Below, in pieces: positions 18,068 through 27,511 of a stretch of 64,000 nt of DNA. The notes beneath the pieces were generated by a model. The model saw only the letters and a list, made by a program, of their open reading frames with translations. It ran no database searches and had not been told where the DNA came from. This DNA comes from Paenibacillus sp. FSL R5-0766 (GTDB taxonomy: Bacteria; Bacillota; Bacilli; Paenibacillales; Paenibacillaceae). The position numbers and the translations under genes are program-made. Within the stretch, counting starts at the first letter, position 1. Every line of letters starts with the position of its first letter. The stretch lies in assembly GCF_037971845.1 (NCBI RefSeq), contig NZ_CP150227.1, forward strand, positions 3,348,001-3,412,000. The letters run 5' to 3'.

Positions 18068-20965
18068 ATGCGGTCACGTAAGAAAAAGGGACTAATCCTG
18101 GTGCTTGTCCTGGCCTTGGTGCTCTCCATATGGACACTATATCCATCGCGGGATCGTAATCCGGGAACGGTACATGCGCTTGAGGACTTTGAGGCGGTAT
18201 CGGGAACCGAGGATTCATTCAGTTATGAGCATTATCTGACTGCTCATGACAATACGGCCAAACCGGATGAAGTTGTACGCATCGAAGGCGAATCTTATGT
18301 TCAGGCAGAGGATGGGGAATTCGAGGTTGTGCAAGGGTACGCCGGATTAGACGGAAATGCCGTAATTACGCCGGAAACTGGAACCATTCGCTGGGATGTT
18401 CCCGTTCAAGTGAGCGGTTTGTACAACATTCGCATTCACTATTATCCCGTAGAAGGCAAAAGCTCCGGGATCGAACGCAGGCTTGAGCTTAATGGTAAGG
18501 TCCCGTTCAGAGGGGCCGATATTCTTCTGTTTGACAGGGTATGGGGGAATCGCGAGGACAACGTCCGGCAGGACGATCGTGGCAACGAGCTTAGACCAAG
18601 ACAAGTGGAGCAGCCCGAATGGCAGCTGACTTCCTTCAAGGACAGCGCAGGGTACTTCGAGGAACCGTTTCAATTTTATTTTGAAAAAGGCAGTCAGAAG
18701 TTATCGCTTACTTCATTAAGAGAAAGCATGGCAATCGATTATATCGAGCTGTACCAAGAAAGCGAAGTTCCTTCCTATGCAGAGCTGGAGCAGACCTATG
18801 CCTCACTCGGCTTGAAACAAGCCGCTCCTTTCATGTTGAAAGTTCAGGGGGAGGAAGCTGTCAGCAAATCATCTCCTACACTGGCACCAATCTCGGACAG
18901 ATCAAGCCCTTCACTCGAGCCTTATAATGTATCGAAAATTCGGATGAACGCCATCGGGGGCATTAACTGGAAGCTGCCGGGCGAATGGATAGAATGGGAA
19001 ATTGACGTACCTGAAGACGGACTGTATCAACTGGCGCTTAAGGTGAAGCAGGATCAATTGCGTGGCATCTATGCCACCCGCAGTCTGACGATAAACGGTG
19101 AGGTTCCGTTTAAGGAAATGAAACGCATTCGATTTAACTACAGCCCGGCCTGGCAAACTCAGGTCTTGGGTTCGGGAGAAGATCAGCCATATCAGTTTCA
19201 TCTGGAAAAAGGAAAACACCGAATCCGAATGACGGTTACACTTGGCGACATAGCTCCGCTGCTTCGGACCGTGGAATCCAGCGTGCTGGAACTGAATGAG
19301 ATGTATCGCAAAATATTAATGATCACCTCCAACAGTCCGGACCCACTGCGGGATTACCAGCTGGAACGACGTATTCCGGAGATGACGGAGGTGTTTGAAC
19401 GACAAGCTGACACCTTGCGCTCCGTTGCAGATTACCTGGAAAAAGCCACGGGTGAGCAAAGTGACAAAGTGGCCGTACTTCACGCCATGGTATTGCAGCT
19501 TGAAGATATGGCGGCCAGACCAGAGACGGTTCCCAAACGGCTGGATACGTTCAAAATTAACGTAGGTGGTCTCGGCACATGGATTCTATCGGTACGTGAA
19601 CAGCCGATTACGTTGGATTACCTTGTCGTATCTCCGCCGGGTGAATCGTTGCCAAAAGCGGAAGCGAGCACCGTCCAGCAGGTGAAGCACGAACTGGGCG
19701 CATATGTTGCCTCGTATACCGAAGATTACGACAGCATTGGTAACGTGGAACAAAAGAAAGATGCCATCACCGTATGGATCACAACCGGACGAGATCAGGC
19801 CCAAGTACTGAAAGGTATGATCGACGATTCGTTTACCCCGGATACGGATGTGTCCGTGCAGTTACGTCTCGTTCCGCCTAATATTTTGCTGCCCGCAACA
19901 CTCTCGGGGGAAGGACCGGATGTAGCCATGCAGATGGGCGAAGACATTCCGGTGAACTATGCGATGAGGAATGCAACGGCGGATCTGAGCCAGTTCCCCG
20001 ATTTCGAGGAAATTTCGGGCAGGTTCCGTGAAAGCGGATTGACGCCATACCGCTACAACGACGGGGTATATGCCCTTCCGGAGCAGCAGCATTTTCCAAT
20101 GCTCTTTTACCGCAAAGATATTCTGAATGAACTGGGCCTCGAACCGCCAAAAACGTGGCAAGACGTATATAACGCCATCGCCGTGCTGCAGAAGCATAAC
20201 ATGGAGTTTTATCTGCCGATTGAGGATACGCTGAACAATGCCAACCTGGTTCCGAATTCAACCTTTGCGATGTTGTTGTATCAGAATGACGGAACGTTCT
20301 ACACCGAAGACCAGAAAAAAAGTGCGCTGGATTCGGAGATTTCAATGGACGCGTTCAAACGCTGGACGCAATTTTATACCAATTACAAGTTTCCGCTCAA
20401 AGCCGACTTTCCGAACCGGTTCCGTACCGGGGAAATGCCGATCGGAATTGCTGATTACACCACGTATAACATGCTGACGGTTATGGCTCCGGAAATCCGC
20501 AATCTCTGGGACTTTACGATTGTTCCGGGTACACAGCTTCCGGATGGGTCCATACGGCATGAAGTGGCCAGCGCGACGAGCGCGGTGATGATGCTCGAAA
20601 ATGCTGACAACAAGGAAGCGGCGTGGAAGTTCATGAAGTGGTGGACTGATGATCAGACCCAGATTGAATACGGGAGAGAAATGGAAGGTCTTATGGGAGC
20701 GGCTGCCCGTTACCCAACGGCCAATATCGAAGCCTTGAAGCAATTGCCTTGGCCTGTGAAGGATTATCAAAATCTCGAGAAACAATGGGAATGGGTACAG
20801 GGAATCCCGCAGCTTCCTGGAGGTTATTTCACGGGACGACATCTGGACAACGCCTTCCGCAAGGTGGTCAATGCAAATGAAAATCCGCGTGAAGCCTTAT
20901 CGGACTATGTATTGTACATTGATGATGAAATTGAGTTGAAACGCAAGGAATTTAATCTGAAATAG
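18068..20965 (+). CDS. Sugar-binding-module / solute-binding fusion protein, membrane-anchored
   Basis: 965 residues. An N-terminal helix (GLILVLVLALVLSIWTL, about 8-24) without a lipidation Cys probably stays as an anchor. Two beta-sandwich regions follow, about 65-235 and 255-400; both contain the pattern of CBM6/35-like modules (YNIRIHYYP, LELNGKVPF; YQLALKVKQ, LTINGEVPF). A helical linker (about 410-490) precedes further strands and then a family-1 solute-binding domain from about 560 to the end (PMLFYRKDILNELGLEPPKT, PIGIADYTTYNML). Most binding proteins are half this size and lack such modules. It could hold long polysaccharide chains next to the importer. AAAGGGG precedes the ATG; the permease gene follows 19 bases later. 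Confidence 0.85.
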   Translation: MRSRKKKGLILVLVLALVLSIWTLYPSRDRNPGTVHALEDFEAVSGTEDSFSYEHYLTAHDNTAKPDEVVRIEGESYVQAEDGEFEVVQGYAGLDGNAVITPETGTIRWDVPVQVSGLYNIRIHYYPVEGKSSGIERRLELNGKVPFRGADILLFDRVWGNREDNVRQDDRGNELRPRQVEQPEWQLTSFKDSAGYFEEPFQFYFEKGSQKLSLTSLRESMAIDYIELYQESEVPSYAELEQTYASLGLKQAAPFMLKVQGEEAVSKSSPTLAPISDRSSPSLEPYNVSKIRMNAIGGINWKLPGEWIEWEIDVPEDGLYQLALKVKQDQLRGIYATRSLTINGEVPFKEMKRIRFNYSPAWQTQVLGSGEDQPYQFHLEKGKHRIRMTVTLGDIAPLLRTVESSVLELNEMYRKILMITSNSPDPLRDYQLERRIPEMTEVFERQADTLRSVADYLEKATGEQSDKVAVLHAMVLQLEDMAARPETVPKRLDTFKINVGGLGTWILSVREQPITLDYLVVSPPGESLPKAEASTVQQVKHELGAYVASYTEDYDSIGNVEQKKDAITVWITTGRDQAQVLKGMIDDSFTPDTDVSVQLRLVPPNILLPATLSGEGPDVAMQMGEDIPVNYAMRNATADLSQFPDFEEISGRFRESGLTPYRYNDGVYALPEQQHFPMLFYRKDILNELGLEPPKTWQDVYNAIAVLQKHNMEFYLPIEDTLNNANLVPNSTFAMLLYQNDGTFYTEDQKKSALDSEISMDAFKRWTQFYTNYKFPLKADFPNRFRTGEMPIGIADYTTYNMLTVMAPEIRNLWDFTIVPGTQLPDGSIRHEVASATSAVMMLENADNKEAAWKFMKWWTDDQTQIEYGREMEGLMGAAARYPTANIEALKQLPWPVKDYQNLEKQWEWVQGIPQLPGGYFTGRHLDNAFRKVVNANENPREALSDYVLYIDDEIELKRKEFNLK

Positions 20966-20984
20966 AGGAAAGGGAGGGTAACGG

Positions 20985-21941
20985 TTGCAAGCTAAAACTA
21001 CCAAGACAGCCGCCGCTCCTGCCGTCCATACCCGCCAGGTCGGCTGGTGGTCCCTATTGAAGCGGGATCTGTATCTCAGCAGGCATTATTATGTATTGAT
21101 GGCACCGTTTATGCTGATTTTTTTCATGTTTACTGTCATTCCAGTCGGCATTTCACTTGGGCTCAGCTTTTTTCACTTCAATATGCTGGAGCTGCCGCGA
21201 TTTGTCGGCTGGCAGAACTATTCCCGGCTTTTCCTGAACGATGACGTATTTCTGATCGCGCTCAAAAACACGCTGCTTTTTGCCGTAATTACAGGCCCTC
21301 TCAGTTATATAGCCTGCTTTTTGTTTGCGTGGATCATCAATGAGCTGTCTCCTAAAATTCGGGCGGTCATGACGCTGGTTTTCTATGCCCCATCCATATC
21401 GGGCAACGTCTTTTTCATCTGGCTGATCATCTTCTCGGGTGACAGCTACGGGTATATGAACGGCTTCCTGATGCGCCTTGGCGTCGTACTGGAACCGATC
21501 CAATGGCTCGCAGACGAGAAGTATGTACTGGCAATCGTCATTATTGTACAGCTGTGGCTGAGCCTGGGAACCAGCTTCCTGGCTTTTATTGCAGGACTGC
21601 AAACCATTGATCGTTCTCTGGTTGAAGCAGGAACCGTAGATGGGATCAAAAACCGCTGGCAGGAGCTCTGGTACATCACCTTGCCTTCGATGAGACCGCA
21701 GCTGATGTTTGGTGCGGTAATGCAGATTACCGCTTCCTTCGCCGTAGCTGAGATTTCCATCGCACTGGCAGGTTTCCCGAGCGTAAACTATGCGGCACAC
21801 ACAGTTGTCACACATCTGATGGACTTCGGAACCATTCGTTTCGAGATGGGGTATGCCTCGGCCATTGCAACGGTCCTGTTTGCCCTGATGCTCGGTACAA
21901 ACGTTTTCACGCAAAAAATGCTTAGAAAGATAGGTGAATGA
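20985..21941 (+). CDS. ABC sugar transporter permease (MalF/UgpA-like), pair 1
   Basis: 318 residues with six predicted membrane helices beginning YYVLMAPFMLIFFMFTVIPV. The ATPase-docking loop is clear: EAGTVDGIKNRWQELWYITLP (first 20 residues from about 210). TTG start behind GGGAGGGT. Its end overlaps the next permease gene by four bases (ATGA), so the two are made together and form a heterodimer. It sits directly after the fusion solute-binding gene and is its most likely partner. No ATPase gene occurs in the operon. Confidence 0.93.
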   Translation: MQAKTTKTAAAPAVHTRQVGWWSLLKRDLYLSRHYYVLMAPFMLIFFMFTVIPVGISLGLSFFHFNMLELPRFVGWQNYSRLFLNDDVFLIALKNTLLFAVITGPLSYIACFLFAWIINELSPKIRAVMTLVFYAPSISGNVFFIWLIIFSGDSYGYMNGFLMRLGVVLEPIQWLADEKYVLAIVIIVQLWLSLGTSFLAFIAGLQTIDRSLVEAGTVDGIKNRWQELWYITLPSMRPQLMFGAVMQITASFAVAEISIALAGFPSVNYAAHTVVTHLMDFGTIRFEMGYASAIATVLFALMLGTNVFTQKMLRKIGE

Positions 21942-22819
21942 CGATGACCAGCAAAGTACGTGCCGTGTTTGGCATGCCAAAAAGGCTTAATCGGTCATTT
22001 ACCGTCAGCCTGATGTTATTTGCATTGCTGGGCGTGTTCGGCTCCTTTATGGTGCTTCCGCTCATCTATGCTGTCAACAATGCATTCAAGCCGCTGGATG
22101 AGCTGTTTATTTTCCCGCCGCGCTTCTGGGTGAACAATCCGACAACGGAGAATTTTGCCGATCTGATCAATCTCATGGGTAATTCGTGGGTGCCGTTATC
22201 CCGCTATATTGCCAACACATTGCTCATTACGATACTTGGCACAGCGGGGCATATCCTGCTTGCATCTGCAGCAGCTTATCCGCTGGCGAAATATCGTTTT
22301 CCGGGTTCCAAAGTGTTGTTTACCATTGTCATTCTGTCCCTGATGTTCTCGCCGCATGTTACGGCGATTCCGAACTACATGGTCATGTCCTGGCTTGGCT
22401 GGATTAACACTCATGCCTCCATTATTGTGCCATCACTTGCATTCTCGCTGGGACTTTTCCTGATGAAACAGTTCATGGAGCAGATTCCCGATGCTTTGCT
22501 GGAGGCAGCCAAAATCGACGGGGCCAATGAATATCGGATATTCTGGAGCATCGTGATGCCCAATGTGAAGCCGGCATGGCTTACGCTCATGATCCTGCAG
22601 TTTCCAGCGTTATGGGGAACGGATGGCGGGAGTTTCATTTACAGTGAAAATCTCAAAACGCTGCATTATGCGCTCAGTCAGATTGTGCAGGGAGGGATTG
22701 CAAGAGCTGGTGTAGGTGCGGCTGTTGCTTTGCTGCTGATGATCGTACCGATCACTCTGTTTATCATCTCTCAGAGCAGTGTTATGCAGACGATGGCCAC
22801 TTCGGGCATGAAAGAGTAG
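21938..22819 (+). CDS. ABC sugar transporter permease (MalG/UgpE-like), pair 1
   Basis: 293 residues with six membrane helices. The docking loop reads EAAKIDGANEYRIFWSIVMP (about 190-209). The ATG overlaps the stop codon of the upstream permease. The 3' end is followed 15 bases later by the NHL-repeat gene with a strong AAAGGAGG. It completes the first permease pair of the operon. Confidence 0.93.
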   Translation: MTMTSKVRAVFGMPKRLNRSFTVSLMLFALLGVFGSFMVLPLIYAVNNAFKPLDELFIFPPRFWVNNPTTENFADLINLMGNSWVPLSRYIANTLLITILGTAGHILLASAAAYPLAKYRFPGSKVLFTIVILSLMFSPHVTAIPNYMVMSWLGWINTHASIIVPSLAFSLGLFLMKQFMEQIPDALLEAAKIDGANEYRIFWSIVMPNVKPAWLTLMILQFPALWGTDGGSFIYSENLKTLHYALSQIVQGGIARAGVGAAVALLLMIVPITLFIISQSSVMQTMATSGMKE

Positions 22820-22834
22820 AAAGGAGGCAGCGAG

Positions 22835-24298
22835 GTGCGGAGAAGCACATGGAACAAACGTAAATCGATCATCATGGGCATGATCTGCCTCCTGTTGTTC
22901 GTTCAAGAGGCGCCCTATGTGAATGCAGACGGTAAAACGGATGCGTATCATTATTCCTTCTGGGGTGACGCAGTTCCTTCACCCGCGGCATATGAGGCAA
23001 CAACCATTATCACCGGCAAGAAGTTGAACACAACTCCGATGAAAGAGCCAAGCGACATGCATGTTACCGCCAATCAGCACGTCTTTGTGCTCGATTCGGG
23101 CAATGGCCGCATCATTGAGATGGATCGCAACTTCAAGCTGGTACGGACGATTGATTCATTTGAGCAGGAAGGCAAGGAAGATCATTTTAAAAATCCACAG
23201 GGATTGTACGTCACGGAAAAAGGCCATCTGCTGGTCGCTGATTCGGATAATCACCGGGTGGTGCATCTGGATGAACAGGGGAAGCTGGTCAAGATCGTGT
23301 CTGAACCAAAATCGGATCTGTTAAAAGCAGACTTCCAGTTTAAACCGATGCGGATTGTTATGGACAAAGGGGAGCGTATCTACGTCATGGCCGAAGGCGT
23401 ATTTGATGGATTCATGGAGTTCAGCGCCGACGGTACATTCTCTTCCTTCATTGGAGCGAACAGAGTTCAGGTGGACCCGGTGGAGTATCTGTGGAAACGG
23501 TTTGCAACACGGGAGCAGCGGAGCCAGATGGTGATGTTCACTCCAACGGAATTTACCAATCTGGATATGGATGAAGAGGGCTTCATCTACGCCACTAGCG
23601 GGGATCGCGGCAAAGATCCGGTCAAGAAGTTGAATGCCCAGGGTACAGACATTTTGCGCAGAGAAGGCTATCAGACCCCGCAGGGGGATTTGCTGTATAC
23701 CCAGGAAGCAGGGCCATCCCGCCTGATTGATGTGGATGTGGGTGACAGTGACATGTATTCCGTACTGGATTCCAGCAAGGGCCGAATCTTCACCTACAAT
23801 GGAGACGGATACCTGCTCCATATTTATGGCGGCATTGGAAACCGCCTGGGCCAGTTTAATACACCTGTTGCCCTGGAACGTGCGGGAGACCGAATGTTAG
23901 TTCTGGATAAAGCGCTGGGTGAAATCACCGTCTTTCAAACAACTGAATACGGACGTACTCTCCACGAAGCGGTGCGCAGCTACTATAACGGTGATGAAGA
24001 TCAATCTTCGGTGCTGTTTGCCCAAGCTGCCGAGATGAACGCTAACTTGGAATATGCGTATGCGGGAATTGGCAAAGCATTGCTTCGTCAGAAGGAATAC
24101 GCCGAGTCTGCGAAATATTTCAAGCGCAGCATGGAGCCCAAAGGGTATTCCAAAGCTTTTCTTTTGTACCGCAAAGAGCTGATGCGTGAGCATTTTTCAT
24201 GGATGATGTCCGGTATATTCCTGGCTGTCGCTGCGATTGTCACCGTCATCATCGTTCGCAGGCAGAAAAGGAGGACTACGAATGCAGGCATCAAGTAA
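22835..24298 (+). CDS. NHL beta-propeller protein with TPR-like segment and C-terminal membrane helix
   Basis: 487 residues, GTG start behind AAAGGAGG. A signal peptide (SIIMGMICLLLFVQEAPYVNA) is followed by NHL-type repeats (LNTTPMKEPSDMHVTANQHV; HFKNPQGLYVTEKGHLLVAD; LGQFNTPVALERAGDRMLVL) making a propeller outside the cell, then a short TPR-like helical part (YAYAGIGKALLRQKEYAESA) and one membrane helix near 455-475 with a basic tail inside. Such propellers bind proteins or sugars. In this operon it probably serves as a scaffold with the Yip1-like protein and the transporter. The Yip1-like gene starts inside its last 17 bases. The exact function is unknown. Confidence 0.85.
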   Translation: MRRSTWNKRKSIIMGMICLLLFVQEAPYVNADGKTDAYHYSFWGDAVPSPAAYEATTIITGKKLNTTPMKEPSDMHVTANQHVFVLDSGNGRIIEMDRNFKLVRTIDSFEQEGKEDHFKNPQGLYVTEKGHLLVADSDNHRVVHLDEQGKLVKIVSEPKSDLLKADFQFKPMRIVMDKGERIYVMAEGVFDGFMEFSADGTFSSFIGANRVQVDPVEYLWKRFATREQRSQMVMFTPTEFTNLDMDEEGFIYATSGDRGKDPVKKLNAQGTDILRREGYQTPQGDLLYTQEAGPSRLIDVDVGDSDMYSVLDSSKGRIFTYNGDGYLLHIYGGIGNRLGQFNTPVALERAGDRMLVLDKALGEITVFQTTEYGRTLHEAVRSYYNGDEDQSSVLFAQAAEMNANLEYAYAGIGKALLRQKEYAESAKYFKRSMEPKGYSKAFLLYRKELMREHFSWMMSGIFLAVAAIVTVIIVRRQKRRTTNAGIK

Positions 24299-24917
24299 GC
24301 AACTATACCAGTACCCGCTGCATCTGATTTTTCATCCGTTTGATGGATACTGGGAAATGAAATATGAACGGAACCAGAGAAACTCACTGCTGATTGCTTT
24401 CATGATCCTGATGCTTCTGGTCATCACCAAAATTTTGCATGCCCAGTACAGCGGTTTTCTCATTAATCTCAGTAATCCAAAGTACCTGAACAGTCTGCTC
24501 GAAATGTTATATGTCATTATACCGGTACTGTTTTGGTGTGTGGCTAACTGGTCGTTAACCACATTGATGGACGGGGAAGGCAAGTTCTCCGAAATTTTCA
24601 TGTCAACATGTTTTGCACTGGTACCGTTGTTCCTCATTCATTTCCCATGGATCTGGTTGAGTCTTGTGATCTCACAGCAGGAAACTGCCTTTTATTATTT
24701 CTCCAATGCACTCGCCGTTGTGTGGACGGTATATCTGTTATTTGTGGGGAATATGACGGTTCATCAGTACACACCAGCCAAAACGGTGCTCACGATGCTG
24801 CTGACACTTGTAGCGATGGCGTTTATGGCATTTCTGTGCCTGTTATTCTTCAGTCTTGTACAGCAGATTGTATCGTTTGTCGTAACCATCTATCAGGAAT
24901 TAGTGCTTCGGGGCTAA
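24282..24917 (+). CDS. Yip1-domain-like integral membrane protein
   Basis: 211 residues from the ATG after GGAGG; the gene overlaps the NHL gene by 17 bases. Four to five hydrophobic helices (LLIAFMILMLLVI, MLYVIIPVLFWCVANWSL, TCFALVPLFLIHFPWIWLSL, LTMLLTLVAMAFMAFLCLLF) with the general layout of bacterial Yip1-like proteins. No catalytic residues are seen. Its place between the NHL protein and the DUF5696 lipoprotein suggests a structural or regulatory membrane component of the uptake system. Confidence 0.8.
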   Translation: MQASSKQLYQYPLHLIFHPFDGYWEMKYERNQRNSLLIAFMILMLLVITKILHAQYSGFLINLSNPKYLNSLLEMLYVIIPVLFWCVANWSLTTLMDGEGKFSEIFMSTCFALVPLFLIHFPWIWLSLVISQQETAFYYFSNALAVVWTVYLLFVGNMTVHQYTPAKTVLTMLLTLVAMAFMAFLCLLFFSLVQQIVSFVVTIYQELVLRG

Positions 24918-24934
24918 GGGAGGAGGAAATTGTT

Positions 24935-27511
24935 ATGAATTATACCGTAGCCAAAAAAATAACAGGAATGCTGCTCGCGGGCAGTTTGCTTCTGGGCGGT
25001 TGTCAATTCTCGCCAACACCGCTCGCTCACGAGACAGTGACTGCCGCTGATCAGACGGACTTTCCCTCCCTGCCTCCCGGAGAGAAACTGAAATCATCGT
25101 TCAGCGATGTCCGCCTTCCCGGCATGGTAGGTATTGCGCAGAATGCTGCGCTGCAGTTGTTCATTAACGAAGAGACTGCCGAGATTGCAGTGATTCACAC
25201 GCAGAGCGGGCAGATCTGGCGCAGCAATCCTGCAGATCGTGAGCAGGATGGGGTTGCTGCCGGGATAAACAAAGACCTTTTGTCATCACAGACAAAGCTC
25301 AGCTTCTTCAACAGCCTCGGACAGAGCAGCACCGTGAATTCCTTCACGGATAGTGTTGCACACAAGCAGATAAGCTACGAGGTGCTGCCAAGCGGCGTGC
25401 GGGTCCACTACCAGTTTGGAAGCACTGAGCGATCCATAGAAGACTTGCCGATGAAGATCAGCAAGGAGCGATTTGAACAAAGGCTGCTTGCACAGCTAGA
25501 CAAGGCCGGGCAACGGGCCTTGAAGGTCGGCTATGCGGAAGACAAGGATGAAGGCGCTTACGTCCGGATTGATAAGGCGATGCAAGGATTGCAATTGTCC
25601 CGGGCCTTGAAGGCTTTTGACACAGCCGGTTACACATCGGAGGATCTGGCTCAGGATCATGCCGAGTTTGGCATTGAAGAGGAACGAAGTGGACCACGGC
25701 TGTTTATGCTTACGATGGAATATGAGCTGGATGGAGAGGATCTGCTTGTACGTGTTCCGTCCTCAGGCATTCATTTTCCGGAGGAATATCCGATCAACAG
25801 CATATCTGTAATGGATTATTTCGGGGCTGGGGGTTCAGAAGAAGAGGGCTCCATACTGGTGCCGGATGGTTCGGGAGCGCTGATCCATTTTAACAATGGC
25901 AAGCTGCAGTATCCTGCCTATCAACAAGATATATACGGACCGGATATGACCATGAAACTGCGGGAAGCAAGTTCGAATGAAGCCAGAGCCAGGTTGCCGG
26001 TATTTGGACTGATTCGGAAAGAGGGAGCTTTTCTGGGCATTATTGAAGAAGGGGATGCCGTTGCAGTTGTGAATGCCGATATCAGCGGCAAACTGAACAG
26101 TTACAACAACGTATATCCAAGCTTCTATGTAGTGAACAAGAGCGATGTGACGCTTCAGGCAAGTGATATGGTTCGTACACTTCCGAAATTCCAGAAGAAA
26201 CCGACTGTGTCCGACTTCGTCGTTCGATATGCTTTTGTGGGGGCGGATAAAGCCTCGTACTCAGGGCTTGCATCTCTCTATCGGGATTATCTGATGCAAA
26301 ACGGCGGACTTCCCGAGTTAAACGCCAGCAAAGAGCAGAGTAACGTTCCCTTTTATCTGCAACTGTTCGGTGGCATGACAACAAGGCAGCATATGCTGGG
26401 CATACCGTATGATTCAACAGAGGCTTTGACCACATTTGATGAAGCCAAAAACATTCTCTCCGCCTTGACGGAGAAGAAGGTATCCAATATTCAGGTGCGC
26501 TATGCGGGATGGCTTAACGGCGGACTTCATCATCGACTGCCGGATTCCATCCAAGTAGATGGCGCGGTAGGCGGGAAAAAGGGATTGCGGGATTTCAGCA
26601 CATACACACAAGAAGCGGGCATCGGCTTCTATCCCGATATCGCTCTGCTGAATGTGCAATCCAAAAAAGGGTTTAAACCGTCCAAAGAAGCTTCACGCAC
26701 ATTAACTCAGGAACCGGCGGTCTTGTATCCGATGAACCAGGCCATCCAGCGGCGGGACCGGGATCGTTCACCATCCTATGTGCTTTCGCCCAACATGCTG
26801 GAGGACGTAACGGCAGACATGTTAGATGAGCTGAGGTCCCTTCAAAAGGATGGACTGTCACTAAGCTTGAATGATCTGGCAGCTCAGTTAAACAGCGATA
26901 TGAATCCGAAAAAGCTGGTGGACCGAACACAAGCGCTTGGCTCCGTAAAGAAGGCACTTGAACAGATCGGGCAGCAGGCTGGCTCGCTTGTCGCTGAAGG
27001 CGGGAACGCTTATGCCCTGCCGTATGTAACTGGTCTGACAGATGCGCCGATGACCAGCAGTCGTTTCAAGCTGGAGGATGAAGAGATTCCGTTCTATCAG
27101 CTCGTTGTACACGGCAGCATCGGTTATACGGGTACGCCATACAATCTCTCCACATTTACCAATGCAAGGCAATATGTGCTGAAGCTGATTGAATATGGAG
27201 CCAGTCCTTACTTTGCATGGTTCAATGCGCCAAACCATGTTGTGAAAGAAACGGATTATGATGATCTCTACGCGGCGAATTATGAACAATGGATCGATCT
27301 GGCTGCCGAGATCTACAACGAGGTGAACCAGGTGAACCAACCATTTGCCGGACGTTCCATGATATCTCATGAATCCCTGGAGGAGGGCGTCTTCCGGACA
27401 ACATATGAAGGTGGCGGGTTCGTAATCGTCAATTATAACGACTTCCCTGTTGAAGTTGACAACGATACAGTGGAAGCCCAAAGCTATGTGACTGGTGGTG
27501 AGCAGCTCTGA
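24935..27511 (+). CDS. DUF5696-type lipoprotein, possible unrecognised glycosidase
   Basis: 858 residues from the ATG after GGGAGGAGG. Signal peptide with lipobox LLGGC, so it is anchored on the cell surface. The N-terminal half is beta-rich (like the sandwich domain of large glycosidases). The C-terminal half alternates strands and helices in the way of a TIM barrel: VSNIQVRYAGWLNGGL, GIGFYPDIALLNVQ, GLSLSLNDLAAQLNSD, SLVAEGGNAYALPYV, PFYQLVVHGSIGYTG. The Asp of SLND and Glu of AEGGN sit at strand ends where retaining glycosidases keep catalytic residues. It resembles the DUF5696 family found in Firmicute saccharide operons. Enzyme activity is my inference, not established. The next permease begins within its stop codon. 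Confidence 0.8.
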   Translation: MNYTVAKKITGMLLAGSLLLGGCQFSPTPLAHETVTAADQTDFPSLPPGEKLKSSFSDVRLPGMVGIAQNAALQLFINEETAEIAVIHTQSGQIWRSNPADREQDGVAAGINKDLLSSQTKLSFFNSLGQSSTVNSFTDSVAHKQISYEVLPSGVRVHYQFGSTERSIEDLPMKISKERFEQRLLAQLDKAGQRALKVGYAEDKDEGAYVRIDKAMQGLQLSRALKAFDTAGYTSEDLAQDHAEFGIEEERSGPRLFMLTMEYELDGEDLLVRVPSSGIHFPEEYPINSISVMDYFGAGGSEEEGSILVPDGSGALIHFNNGKLQYPAYQQDIYGPDMTMKLREASSNEARARLPVFGLIRKEGAFLGIIEEGDAVAVVNADISGKLNSYNNVYPSFYVVNKSDVTLQASDMVRTLPKFQKKPTVSDFVVRYAFVGADKASYSGLASLYRDYLMQNGGLPELNASKEQSNVPFYLQLFGGMTTRQHMLGIPYDSTEALTTFDEAKNILSALTEKKVSNIQVRYAGWLNGGLHHRLPDSIQVDGAVGGKKGLRDFSTYTQEAGIGFYPDIALLNVQSKKGFKPSKEASRTLTQEPAVLYPMNQAIQRRDRDRSPSYVLSPNMLEDVTADMLDELRSLQKDGLSLSLNDLAAQLNSDMNPKKLVDRTQALGSVKKALEQIGQQAGSLVAEGGNAYALPYVTGLTDAPMTSSRFKLEDEEIPFYQLVVHGSIGYTGTPYNLSTFTNARQYVLKLIEYGASPYFAWFNAPNHVVKETDYDDLYAANYEQWIDLAAEIYNEVNQVNQPFAGRSMISHESLEEGVFRTTYEGGGFVIVNYNDFPVEVDNDTVEAQSYVTGGEQL

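Noticed and set aside
21153..21980. 275-codon open frame opposite the first permease gene
   Set aside because: Lies wholly antisense to a clear permease, has no ribosome site and no recognisable motif; it is a shadow of GC-rich coding sequence.
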